From Megascapheus bottae (lineage: Eukaryota; Chordata; Mammalia; Rodentia; Geomyidae), in assembly GCA_024803745.1 (NCBI GenBank), contig JANJXV010000020.1, positions 18,144,777 to 18,208,776 on the forward strand: a stretch of DNA of 64,000 bases, given 5' to 3'. The position numbers were made by a program, and so were the translations under genes. Of the stretch, positions 34,931-47,137 are shown piece after piece (within the stretch, counting starts at the first letter, position 1; the number at the start of each line of letters is the position of its first letter). The notes beneath the pieces are model-generated. The model saw only the letters and a list, made by a program, of their open reading frames with translations, was not told where the DNA came from and did not search any database.

Positions 34931-37900
34931 AAGAAATTATTGGAGAGTGCTATATGTATACATACGTTTATATAACATAGGTTATATGTTTAATTATTAG
35001 CAAGTATTATTTGTTGACCACAAAATAAAACTCCAAATCTTTAACCAAGAGTTCAGTTCTTTAGCATTGGTCATTAGCTGGCCTTGTTTTTATCATGTTT
35101 CACTGCCATTTCTAGTCACTGGCTTTCCTCATTTTGTTTTAGCATTTCATCTTTCTGCATTATAATATTACTTGCTTTTGGGTTCTTGCTTCGCTGCCAA
35201 GCTCAAGGGCAAAACCAAGTCTGTCTCACTTCCTCCATATCCTGGAACATTGCTGGACTTTGAGTCCATAGTAGATGCTAAAAGGATTGTGGCTAAAACA
35301 GTTTCACAGTGTTTCAATTACAACTATGATTTATGAAGCCATTACTATGAGAAAGTGAAATGTGAAATTCTTTTCTTTCTGTCATCATTGGCAGGAGATT
35401 AAAAAAAGAAAGTATGTGCAGCAAAGGTAGTAAATTTCCCCACATTGCTTTTTTCCTAAAGTCCTCCTTCCCCGTTTGTACTTCCATCAGCAAAGACATC
35501 TCTTTGGTGAGGTTAACATAGCAGAACTTTAAAAATAGGTAATAAGGGCCTTGTTGTAGTATAGTGGGAGCTTTACATTAAGCTTTCTCTGTCATCTGCT
35601 TCACATATTATAGCTCATAGTTGAACACTCGTGTCATGAACTGACTTGGAAAACAACTTCAACTACTTCTCTTTTGAACATACACAATTTTCTCACTTTG
35701 TTCACCGTGTGTTATCTTTTTCAGGGAGGATAATATGCATTATAAAGTTATTAAATCATACTACGCAAGGATCTTGCAATTAGTTTCGTTGCACTACAGT
35801 CCATCTTATATAATCAGTACCAGCACAAAAGAGAAATGCAGACTCCATATTTTTACATGAAACCTGCTGGACTTTATTGTGTCTGTTAGCTATGAGAAGG
35901 TAACATTTTCTTGAATGTATCAAATTGTCCAAATTTCTCAATGCTGTTAGTACATTCTGTGAGGAAATTTTTGAAGTAATTTTTTCTCTTTACTAAGAAA
36001 GTGTATATCTGGAGGAATGTTGAATTTCACACCAGGATTTCACACATATGCAAAACATAAAATTTTCCTATATTCCTTGATAAATAATATTCCAATCTTC
36101 ATATAGCTATGAAGTTATCTAAAATACATGACCCAAATATTTCTTCGCTCTTGAATACTGCTTTGTCATTCCAAGGCACCAGTGACAAATGTAACACCAT
36201 TTACTAGAACATATATTTGAATATTTCAATAACAGAAAATGTTTTATTATTAATTTTCAAACTAGCAGGGTAAATGGGTAAACTTTTTGACACTTTTTGG
36301 AGAGTGCAGTGGGCAGTGAAAATAGAAGAATGCCTGCAAGTTTCTATTACATGTTGACAAAAATATGTCTCATTTTCCTTCCCTTTTATCTAGGACTTAT
36401 GACATTATCAAACAATAGAAGCAATAGTCATATTATTAATAATAATCTGTGTAATAATGTCAATAATGCAAATAATATCATATTATTTTGCCATAAATTG
36501 CAACTTTGGGGGGACCAAGTCTTTGAGATCTATATAATCTCTGCATATGTAGATAAATAATACAATGCAAGCTCTATATACTGACTATGAGATCTTCCTT
36601 TACTTCCTGAAAAAAATGGATATTTTCTTTCTTTTCGTAAAGAATTCTCAGAGGCATGTGTTAAGTAACATTTAGGGGGAAAATGAATTGTGTTTTATAT
36701 TTTCCTTCAAATTTTGTTGCATTCTTGATTTCATGCAGCTTAATTGTTTTTTTTTAGTCTTAGGAAAGGAAGTCTGATCTTAAGTTTGAAGCTTAAACAA
36801 TAAAGAGCAATTAATTACCTACACTGTCATGATGATTCAAGGTAAGCTGAGATCACTGTTTGTCTCACTTGGCCTAGAAAGGAAATATATTGCACAACAG
36901 GCTCTTCATGTTCTTTCCATTAAATAAAACAATGTGGAACTTAGACTCCTAATAAGCTTTGTATGTGGTTCTCAAATTTCAAACCCAATTTATAGGGAAT
37001 CTGCAATATCTGGTTGCTGCATGAATCTGTTACAGTGTATATTGATCATATCCTACATAGGAGAGACCCAATAAGAGACTTAAATGAGAATAAGCTATAT
37101 CTCAAAATTAATAGAAGACAAAGGAAGTTCTCTAAAATAAGCTGCATGCTTACTAACAGACACGTTATATATCATATCTCTTTATTTTCCTGGCACAGAA
37201 CAGGGTTCAGTGTGCCATGTAGGCTTGATAAAACACGTACTAGACCACATGGGAGCAACAGTTTTCCAGAAGAGCACTGATACCAGAACAGTCTCACCTT
37301 CCATCAGACATATGAACTGCTGCAGTAACGATAACACCTTTTTTTCTATGAATCTGAAAATGACTATGGCAGTAGACTATCACTAAAAGAAACTGGGAAA
37401 ATCACATGAATAGGGTATTAAAAACTACATTGTAGCAACTAATCGGCTTGACATGCAAGGAGTTTGGAGCTAGAACAGAAAATGTGTTTGAAGTATGACT
37501 TCATATTTTTCATTAACTCAGCCTAGCACTACTGTTATAGTTTATCATAACACATGTATGTGAGAAACACAGTAGGTCAGATTTCCCAAGAGCACTGAGT
37601 CCCTAAGGAAAGCCTGGCTCATAACTGAAAGTTTGTCCTGTGTGGCTGGTGTCTTCCCATTTTCTCCACCCTCCTGTGCTTTTCTATCACTCTAAGTTTG
37701 GCTTTTTCTGATCATTTCATATGGTCTCACATATGAGAACATAGTCAACAATTCTATATTTTATCCTTGAAACTTAAGAGAGATTTTCAAATATTCTTTA
37801 CCACAACCCCAAACAAACAAAAATGTTAACTAGGTAAATTGGTAGGTGTGCTAGCTAAGCCAATTGTGGTGAATATTTCATGATATATATGTGTATCAAA

Positions 37901-38225
37901 TCTTAAGCCTATCATATTCTGTCAGTTGTATCATAGCAAAGCTAAGGGACAAAGTTTGGTCATGTTGTGATGGGCATTGCAATTGTGTAATAGGCAGCAC
38001 AACAAAGAGAGAGACATGTTGGAAGAGGGGTTTGGGGTATGGAGGAGGATAGTCAAATAAGAATAGCTTAAAATTTCTTTTTCTAGACACCACTTGAATG
38101 AAAAATTGGCCCACTGCTACCAGTTCTTTATGTAATCTCATTTCAATGCAGAGAATGTTATGGTGGAGTTTTAGAAGAATAATCCACAAAATGGACCAAT
38201 AAGACTAGTCAGGCAGGTAGGCAGT
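34931..38225. other. Unique intronic DNA
   Basis: A 3.3 kb stretch without a recognisable young repeat or gene. A run of AAT-rich units at 36440-36485 is the only visible structure. Confidence 0.45.
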
Positions 38226-38440
38226 TATTCGTGGCTCATTTCTGTGAAACCTAATGACTTAGGACCAGAGGGATGTGGTTTTAAGCCAGCCCAGATGGTA
38301 ATTTTTCTGTACTCCAATTCCCAAATGATCAGCAAAAAAGCAGAACTATAGGCATGGCTCAAGTTGCAGAGCACCAGCTTAATAAGTATGAAGCCCTGAG
38401 GTAAAACTCAAGTAACCCAAAGAAAAAAAAGAAACAAACA
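38226..38440 (+). mobile_element. Diverged B1-Geo SINE
   Basis: B1-like TTTTAAGCCAGCCCAGATGG, Geo-like GGCATGGCTCAAGTTGCAGA and AAACTCAAGTAACCC, then an A-rich tail. Confidence 0.65.
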
Positions 38441-39784
38441 AGATTTAGAAAACTAGAAGGAAGAAAGGATGGCACAAGATGGACTGTAAACAGTATTAAA
38501 AGATGTATGATCAAAAATAGTTGCAAGAGAATAAAATTTCAAGAGGTGCAGAGATCAGGATTTTCCTATTTTCAGATCATTTTTTGACCTTGGAAGAAAG
38601 TTTCATTACTAAAGTAAAAGTAGAAATGGAGGTTTCATCTTTGAGTGTTTTAAAAGATGTAGTGGATTGATGGAGTGGGGAGATGATGAAGAGATGAGAG
38701 AGTACTGACAACAGAGGAGAGATTATCTACTGGCATAAGAGAGGAGGCAGAAGGTGAAACATCATGTTATTTAGTGCTGAAGACAGAGAAGCAGCTTCAA
38801 CCCCTAAAGCAGCAGTTAAATAAAGTTTTCATCTTCTGTCTGAGTTTCTCCAACAGTGTTTCCATGGCCTGTGATGAGATGCATTCCATAGTTATGACAT
38901 AGAAAATTCCAGAAATCATTGTCAGTTTCTTCAACCCTGTGTGGCTGTGGAGGGCCAAGTGACACATTGTTGCCATCCCATCTTGTGTCACCTAGGGTGG
39001 TAGTCACTCAATGCATTCACTCTGGTTATGCTGTTGGTCACTCAGTGGCTACCTGTGCTTTCAGAGCAGCTGTTGCACTATTGTAGTTTTGGCATTCACA
39101 TAAGGAAGTAAAGAGTAGCTTAGTGTTGCACCACCATAAGAGCCCAAATGTGTTATTTTTGTATTTCTCTTTATAGCTAATGTGTATATGGAGACAGCTT
39201 TTAGGTTAATTGCAACTTGGAGACAGAAGGAATCTATATGAGAGATCAAGGGCCTTGATCGGGCTGGGTGCAGGCAACAGAGTGAGACTACCTTGGGATT
39301 CTGTTGTGAACTGTGAGAAGTAAATGCAGGGGCAGAGGAAAGAAGCCACATGAACTCAGGGAAAATAATACAGGGCAGATTTCTAATAATGAGAAAATTA
39401 AGGTGTGGAGAGCTATTATAGGCAGACATGGGTATTTCAGAATTAAAATTCTTACACAGACGTGGGTTTCAGCTAATTTCAGAGACCTGTGGTGTGGTCA
39501 TGTGAATTGACTTGTAATGTTGTAATGGAAGTGTAGAGAATCAAAGACTATTTAATTAAGTGGATAGCCTTTGAAATTTGCTCAGGATGATGACAACAGT
39601 AGGAAGAGAGCATAACTGCAGTGATGTGCCCCTTCTATTTAGAAAGAAAACTAACTTAATGCTCCAGAAATAAGGGAATGGGCCAGTGGCTGTTGATTAG
39701 AATGGTATTAACTGGATAAAATTAGAAGCCTTGCTTGAAGGCAAGAGGTGGCAGCAGGCTGGTAAAATAAACAATAAAAAATAA
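38441..39784. other. Intronic DNA, no gene recognised
   Basis: Contains open frames on the minus strand (38816-39007 and 39061-39429, the latter 122 codons) without any domain that I can identify. One frame carries RVEETDNDFWNFLCHNYG. Possibly an old repeat or pseudogene remnant. Confidence 0.35.
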
Positions 39785-40640
39785 AATAATAAAGAAAACA
39801 GATGCTGGCAAGGAAACATTCGAAAAGGAACCCTAATATTCTATTAGTCAGAATGTAAACTTGTTCAGCTACTCAGACAAGCAGTATGGAGGTTCTTCAA
39901 AAAATTAAATATAGAACCACCCTATGATCTAGCTATTCACTCCTAGGCATTTACTGAAAAGATTACAAACCAGGAAACAGTTAAAACCACCCGCACAAAT
40001 ATGATTACAGCATATTTACCATAGTCAAGATTTGGAATCAGATCAGATGCCTTTCAATGGATTATCAGAGTAAGAAAATAAGGTACATACACATAATGGA
40101 ATTTACATATCCATTAGAAAGAAAGATATTGTATCATTTGTTAGAAACTAGAACAATTTGGAAAAAAATATGTTAAGTGAAGTCAGGCACAGAGATACAA
40201 AGGACATATGGAAGCTAGATTTATCTTATAAACTTACAGTATATTGAGTGGTATGCAAGTGTATACAAATGTATTGACAGAACTGTGGTGGCTACAAGTG
40301 AGATCTCAAATAGTATAATTCCCAAGAAAGGCAAAGTGAAAATTCAACAAACGAAACGCAGGAAGTGGGCACTTGAAAGCAGTAAGGGACTGTCAAGGGG
40401 AAAGGGATCGACAATCAAAGAGGAGAAGACAGGGAGAATACAGTCAAGAATTTAATATATATTCTACATAAATAAGAAGAGTGCTGCGAGAAGGGCTTGG
40501 GAGGAAGGCTGGGGGAGAATGTTGGATTGGGTGACACTGATGAAGATACAATGTATTGATAAACTACTTTGTGAAAATGGCAAGTCCATGGTATAAATAT
40601 TTAAATATAATACAAATTAAAACAAAGTAAAACAAACATA
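39785..40640 (+). mobile_element. Old L1 3' portion
   Basis: Starts in the L1 ORF2 C-terminal region (CAGATGCTGGCAAGGAAAC, ACCACCCTATGATCTAGC, TTTACCATAGTCAAGATTTG) and continues into a 3'UTR. It shares layout with the 45.6-46.7 kb copy. All frames are broken; the divergence indicates an older subfamily than the copy at 41.8 kb. Confidence 0.85.
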
Positions 40641-41053
40641 ATGTAAATTTCTCCTCATTATTCTCATGAAGAGAAAGAAGCAACCTGTACCTCTGAGAAC
40701 AACTTGTTGAACATGATCATTTTCAATTGCACTCCAAACTTCACATATGAAATTGCAACCTATTTGTACAACTCCTAAAAAATAACAATTAAAAAAATAT
40801 TTTAAAGAATTACAACATTCTCAAGAGAAAAATAACATTACTTAGATGTTTCTTCACCACAGATTCAGAAATCAGAGCCGGTCTGACAGAAAAGTTTGAA
40901 TTAGAAAGAGAAGGGAAAACAGGAGCAGGAAGCATAAGGTGAAATGTTGTGAGTATGAGTGGAAAAGAATGTAGGTATCTACATAGGTGTGATGTTTCAT
41001 CACAGAGAAATGTAGCTTGTGAGGTAAAGAAAAATGTGATTTAAAAATATGAA

Positions 41054-41300
41054 CATCACTGGGCATCAGTGTCTCATGCTAGTCATGCTAGCTACCCAAG
41101 AGGCTGAGAGCTACGGCTCTAAAGATCATGGTTCAAAGAAAATCTGGGAAGGAAAATCTCTGAGCCACTTATCTTCAGTTAGCCAGCAAAATGCCTGAAG
41201 TAGAGCTGTGGCTCCACTGGTAAAGCATTAGTACCTTGACTGAAAAAAGTGAGTACCTAAGCCCTAGGTTCAAGATCCTCTCCACACCAACACAAAGCCC
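41054..41300 (+). mobile_element. Diverged B1-Geo SINE
   Basis: B1-like CATGCTAGCTACCCAAGAGG and GATCATGGTTCAAAGAAAA. The Geo-like half has GAGCTGTGGCTCCACTGGTA and CTAGGTTCAAGATCC. Plus strand. Confidence 0.75.
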
Positions 41301-41603
41301 ATAGGAAATGAACAACATTGTCAAGGTCTGCTGAGGTAAAGGAAATGGAGAGTCAGCATGCTCACGAGGCCTAAGAAATCATGGGAAAAAACTCAGCACT
41401 GACATCACCAGCCTTTAAACTTGCTCTGTCCACTAAGAAGACATGGAAACATATTTATCATAAATTTACAACATTTTTTCCCTTTATCAGATAGGTCAAA
41501 GAGTGGCCAAGAAATAGTCTTGTATTTTTTAAATGACATTGAGGGAAGAGATGGAAATTACTAGAATTAAAACATTTAGGTTGACCACTCAGCAAAAGTT
41601 TAT

Positions 41604-41607
41604 TTTT

Positions 41608-41653
<46 letters not shown>

Positions 41654-41690
41654 TTCCTTCCTTCCTTCCTTCCTTCCTTTCTTTCTTTTT
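41604..41690. repeat. (TTTC)n/(TTCC)n microsatellite
   Basis: A run of TTTC units changes to TTCC and back to TTTC, adjoining the tail side of the SINE at 41692. Confidence 0.95.
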
Positions 41691-41691
41691 G

Positions 41692-44371
41692 TGAGTCATG
41701 GGCACTGTCCCTGCAGCCCTACCCTTGAGTAAAATCCCACTTCACATTTCCTAGAGGTTAATTGGAGATAAGAGTATCAGGTCCTTCAAGAATCACATGA
41801 TTGTCTCAATAGAAGCAGAAAAGGCATTTGACAAGATCCAACACCCCTTTATGATAAAAGCTCTGGAGAAACTAGGAATCAGTGGAACATTCCTGAGTAT
41901 AATAAAGGCTGTGTGTGATAAACCCACAGCTAGCATTATACTTAACGGCATTTCTTCTAAAATCAGGAACCAGACAAGGATGCCCACTCTCTCCACTACT
42001 CTTTAACATAGTATTAGAATTCCTAGCCAGTGTAATAAGGCAAAAAAACAAAAACAAAAACAAAAAAACAAGCATAAAGTGGATCCAAATAGGGAAAGAG
42101 GAAGTGAACCTTTCCCTCTTTGCAGATGACATGATTCTATATTTAAAGAACCCTGTAGACTCCACTCCCAAGCTGCTTGAGCTGATTCAAAACTTTGGCA
42201 AGATAGCAGGGTATAAAATTAACCCTCAAAAATCAATTGCCTTTCTATATGCCAACAACGAGAGGAATGAGGCAACAATCAGGAAAGCAACTCCTTTTGC
42301 GATAGCCTCAAAGAAAATAAAGTACCTGGGAATTACCTTAACTAAGAATGTAAAGGACCTTTTTGATGAAAACTTTAAAACCCTGAAAAAGGAAATTAAT
42401 GCAGAACTGAGGGAATGGAAAAACCTCCCATGCTCCTGGATTGGAAGAATTGACATCGTGAAAATGACAATCTTGCCAAGGGCTATCTGCAAATTCAACG
42501 CAATACCCATCAATATCCCAATGTCATTCTTTAAAGAAATAGAAGAGGCAATCCAAAATTTCATATGGAATAATAAAAGACCCCGTATACCAAAAATACT
42601 TCTTAGCAGAAAGAACAGTGCAGGAGGAATTTCAATACCAAACTTTAGACTCTATTACAGAGCTATAATTATCAAAACAGCTTGGTACTGGCAAAAGAAC
42701 AGGCCTGAAGACCAATGGAATAGAACTGAGGACCCAGATGTTAAACCACAGACCTATGGCCACATAATCTTTGATAAGGGAGCCAAAAAATAGAATGGAA
42801 GAAAGACAGCCTCTTCAACAAGTGGTGCAGGCAGAACTGGCTAAGTACCTGCAGACAAATAAAGTTGGATCTTTCTTTGTCACCCTGCACCAGGATTTAC
42901 TACAGATGGATCAAAGACCTTGAGGTAAAAGCAGACACACTGAAAACTGTACAAGAAGGAATAGGAGATACACTAGATCTCCTTGGCATAGGTCAAAACT
43001 TCCTTAATAAGGGCCCAGAAACACAACAAATCAGAGAAAGTGTTGATAAGTGGGACTGCATTAGACTGCAGAGCTTCTGTATGACAAAAGATATAGCTAG
43101 CAAATTAACTAGAAAGCCTATAGAGTGGGAAAAGATCTTCACTAACCATACAACAGACAAAGGCCTCATATCTAAAATATATCAACAGCTCAAAAAATTG
43201 AATCACTCCAAAAATAATCTCCAAAGAAACAACCATCCCATTAAAATATGGGCCAAAGACTTAAACAGTCTTCTCTGATGAAAAAATAAGAATGGCCTAT
43301 AGACACATAAGAAATGCTCGACATCTGGCCATAAAAGAAATGCAAATCAAAACAATTCTAAGATTCCACCTCACTCCAGTGAGACTGGTCATGATAAAGA
43401 AATCTAATAACAACAGATGCTAGAGGGGATGTGGCCAGGAGGGATCCCTACTACACTGTCGGTGGGAGTGCAAACTTGTTCAACCACTATGGAAAGCAAT
43501 ATGGTAGTTCCTCAAAAGACTAAACATAGAGCTCCCCTATGACCCAGCAATTCCACTACTTGGCATTTATCCAATCCTGCAGAAACAAGGGCATACTAAA
43601 TCCACCAGCACAACAATGTTCATTGCAGCACTATTTACCATAGCAAAGATATGGAACCAACCCAGATGCCCCTCAGTTGATGAGTGGATCAACAAGATGT
43701 GGTATTTATTCACAATGGAAATCTATGCTGCTGTCAGAAAGAATGACATCGCTCCATTTGTAAGGAAATGGAAAGACTTAGAAAGAATTATGTTAAGTGA
43801 GGTATGTCAGACTCAAAGGAACATAGTCTCAATGGTTTCCCTCATTTGTCATTATTAGTAGAAACCTTGGTCTCTCCTAGCAGAGATTTACAATAGAACA
43901 AAACCTAGATACATAAGGCCATATAGAATGACACTAAACAAAAGGACCTCTAGGATATAGAAACAAAAGCCATATAATGAGTGATTGTTGTCTTTAATGT
44001 ACTGTGTAATCTCTTTTGCTGCCCCTTGTTTATCTTATGTTGTTACAGTATTTCACATTGTTATCTGATATATTGTATATATTTTTATTTGGTCATTTGA
44101 AATAGGATAGGGAAGGGGGGAAAACAAGATGTGGGGCAGGAGTAGGGGGAGGGAAATGGGAACCAAGAGGTGAGAAATTGTATCAGTTTGTGATGTAATA
44201 CACCTTCTGTCTGGTGAATATAACGTAACCCTTCTATTAATTACAATAAAAATATATGGGAAAAAGAGTCCCAGGTCCTTTTGTGCCTAGCCTGGCTTTG
44301 AACCTTGATCCTCAGATCTCAGCCTCCTGAATAGCTAGGATTATTGGCATGAGCCACTGCACCTGGAGAAA
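41692..44371 (-). mobile_element. B1-Geo SINE split by an L1
   Basis: The minus-strand SINE occupies 41692-41786 (Geo half and linker) and resumes at 44264-44371 (B1-like half, complement of CTCCTGAATAGCTAGGATTA). The two pieces join in register across the L1 at 41787-44263. Confidence 0.88.
41787..44263 (+). mobile_element. 5'-truncated L1 (ORF2 3' half and 3'UTR)
   Basis: A 2.48 kb LINE-1 copy starting inside the reverse transcriptase domain. Frames 41797-41960 and then 41915-42793 carry RT motifs: [28 protein letters not shown] and the catalytic [12 protein letters not shown] at about 42110-42145. The ORF2 C-terminal region follows at 42865-43278 (KWDCIRLQSFCMTKD) and 43616-43858 (WNQPRCPSVDEW), separated by frameshifts and stops (TAG at 42791-42793, TGA at 43276-43278). 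Endonuclease domain and ORF1 are absent. The 3'UTR ends TTAATTACAATAAAAATA. Flanking 17-base duplications AAGAGTATCAGGTCCTT (41770-41786) and AAGAGTCCCAGGTCCTT (44264-44280) differ at two bases. It cannot mobilise itself. Confidence 0.95.
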
Positions 44372-45035
44372 ACAGAATTTTTCTGAAGAGAAAACAGCCT
44401 GGTTGAAAATAACTGTATGATAATCAGAAAACAACATGTCATAGTAGAAGGGGTAGGGGAAATAAATCTGCATAAGAGAATTTGTGATACACATTTCTTA
44501 CAAACAACGACATCATATCGGCTCCATAATAAAAAAGAGTGTGTTGGGAATCGAGACCTTATTTCTTGACAGGTATCTGAGTTCAGCCTGTGTTCCTTGA
44601 AGAAGTTTCCTCAAGTTCTGTGACTTCCTCTCTTCCCCATGTAAGTGTTCCCTCCAATTATGTGTCATAGATTTCTTTTCTGCCGTTAGCTGTTTACTAA
44701 AGAGAATTGTAGCATGGCAAGTCATTAATCTTTGCGGTAATTAGTGTTAGTTAGTGTGATATAGAATTTTAAAAAGTTTGCTTGAATTCCCCCTTTCCCC
44801 TAGCATCCACTCTATCTAACACATGCACAGCTAACCATAAATTGTTTGCTTGTGATAATAGACATGTTTTCTGGTACGTGCAGAATTTTTTTTTTACTTT
44901 GGAAAGACTGGAAGCCACTTCAAAATTCCTTTACTATTGGAACGGAGATGTTGAGCATTTCTTTGTACATCTGTTGGAAACTTCTAGGAAGTTTCTAAGT
45001 CATTAATTGGGTTATTTTTTATTTTAATGCATTTA

Positions 45036-45426
45036 TTTGATTTTATTTTTTATTGTAATTAATAGAGGGGTTATGGTTATATTCACCAGATAGAAGGAGC
45101 ACTACTTCACACACATTGATACCTTTTGATGTTTTTGTCCCCATTTCCCTCCCCCCAACTCCTCCCCTCATCTTGTTTCCCCTCCTTCCCTTTCCTCTTT
45201 CAACAAACATATATACAATATACCAGATTACAAGGTAAAAGATTATAACAATAACCAAGGGACAACAAAAGAGATGAAAAATAACATACATTAAAAGCAA
45301 CATTCACTCATTATATAGATCTTGTTTCCATATCCTGGAGTTCCTTTCATTTAGACTCATCCTATATGACCTTATGTATATAGGGTTTGAGCTATTTTTA
45401 ATCCTCTGCTAGGAGAGTCCAAGTTT
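45036..45426 (-). mobile_element. L1 3' end fragment
   Basis: Minus-strand 3'UTR of the same L1 type as 41787-44263 (complement of TATTGTAATTAATAGAGGGG at the tip and of CTGCTAGGAGAGTCCAAG at the truncated end). About 390 bases. No clear target-site duplication. Confidence 0.88.
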
Positions 45427-45429
45427 TGT

Positions 45430-45560
45430 ATTTTTTCTTTGAGGGTTTAGTCTCTAATAGTTTCATATGTGAAGATGGTTCTAAGCAGGTTCTGGATATT
45501 AGGCACTTATCTAATATATAGTTGATAAATTTTTCTCCCATTCTGCACTGTTTTTATAAA
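45430..45560 (-). mobile_element. Old L1 ORF2 segment, inverted
   Basis: Minus-strand ORF2 piece (complement of GGATATTAGGCACTTATCTA and AATTTTTCTCCCATTCTGCA). It lies upstream, in L1 order, of the plus-strand piece that starts at about 45575. Confidence 0.6.
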
Positions 45561-45574
45561 TATTGCTCATTATC

Positions 45575-46740
45575 TCAACTCATAAAGACAATGCAAATCA
45601 GAACAACAATGCGATTCCACCTCACCCCAGTTAGAATGGCCATTATCAAGAAAAGAAATAATAACAAATGCTGGTGACCTTTTGGCCAAAAAGGAACTCT
45701 GTTACACTGTTAGTGGAATGAAGCATGTTCAGTCACTCTAGACAGCAGTATGAATGTTTCTCAAAAATGCAAATATAGAACTACCCTATAACCTAGCATT
45801 TCTACTTCTAGACACTTACCCAGTAGAACACATACAAGGCCACATTAAAGCCACCAGAATAATCATGTTTATTATAATACTATTTACCATAACCAAGATG
45901 GAGAATTAGCCCAGATGCCTCTCAATAGACAAATAGAAATCAGAAAGAATGGTATTAGATTATTAAAACTATTCTGTACCTTTTGACTTGGATGTAGCAT
46001 TATATGTTTTGGGAAGGGTAAGGAGGAGCATAGAAATGGTGGGTTAAATGGGGGAACAAAAGCATCAGTGATCTTCATTAGACACTATGCTGAAAATGAA
46101 CTACACAACTTGTTGAAGGGGTCGGGTGAGAAAAACTGGAGAAAATGAGGAAAGAGATTATACTGTTCACAAAGAAATGTACTCATTACCTAACTCATGT
46201 AACTTAACCCCTCTGTATATCATCTTTGCAATAACAATTAAAAATGGACTTAGAAAAAATTATATTAAGTATAGTAAGTCTCATCCAGAGAAACAAATGC
46301 TGCATGGTTTCCCTCATTTCTGCTAGTTAAAATGTGTCTATACATCTGTAAGTAAGCCTGCTGGGTGGTATGCAGGTGGTTCTAAATGAATTAACTGAAG
46401 AATGATAGGTTGTAGGAGAGCTCAAATAATGTAATTTCATAGAAAGACAAAGTCAATGCCCACCAAATAAGCACCAGGAAATGGGAACTTGCAAGAAGAG
46501 GGTGGGGCTAAGAGGAGTGATAGGGTAATGAAGGGGAAAAATGGGGGTGAATGCAGTTAAAAATTCAATTTGTGGCCTACAAAATTAAGAATAGTGCAGA
46601 AAAGCCTGGATTGGGAGGGATGGATGAGAATGTTGACGGGAGTGATAATAACGGTCAAGACTCATGGTATTCATAGACTATATTTTGTTATTAGCAACTC
46701 CTTTGTGTACATATTTATAAAAATAAACTACTTTTTCCTA
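45575..46740 (+). mobile_element. Old L1 3' portion
   Basis: Plus-strand ORF2 end (GATTCCACCTCACCCCAG, AGAACTACCCTATAACCTAG, TTTACCATAACCAAGATGG) followed by a purine-rich 3'UTR. Part of the sequence (45990-46250) is another 3' tail-like block, so more than one insertion may be fused here. Confidence 0.75.
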
Positions 46741-46869
46741 ATTATGAACTATTGGTATATAACATTACAATGTCACACCACACCTTCTTTTCTTTTCTTG
46801 TTTCCTCTTTTCTTTTTCTTTGTGACATAGGGGTTTAGAATAAGGACAACATTACCCTTGCCACATAGT

Positions 46870-47098
46870 GCATTTTTGTTGTTGTTGTTTTAGGGGCATG
46901 GGCAGTTGTCTTAGACAACTGAGCCATGATCTTCTTATTTATATTTCCTGTGAAGCAGAGACAACAGATGTGCATCACTTTTTAGTGGTTGAGATGGGAT
47001 CCTGTGAACAGTATCCCTAGGTCAGCCTTGAACCATGGTTCTCACAATGGTGCCTCTCAAATAACTAGCATTACAGGTGGGAGACTCTGTGCCCAACT
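46870..47098 (-). mobile_element. Old B1-like SINE
   Basis: Minus strand: complement of TTGAGATGGGATCCTGTGAA, CTAGGTCAGCCTTGAACCAT and AAATAACTAGCATTACAGGT. Strongly diverged; the right half is barely recognisable. Confidence 0.6.
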
Positions 47099-47137
47099 GA
47101 TATGACATTTTAAAAGCAACAAGATTTTTATTTTTAT

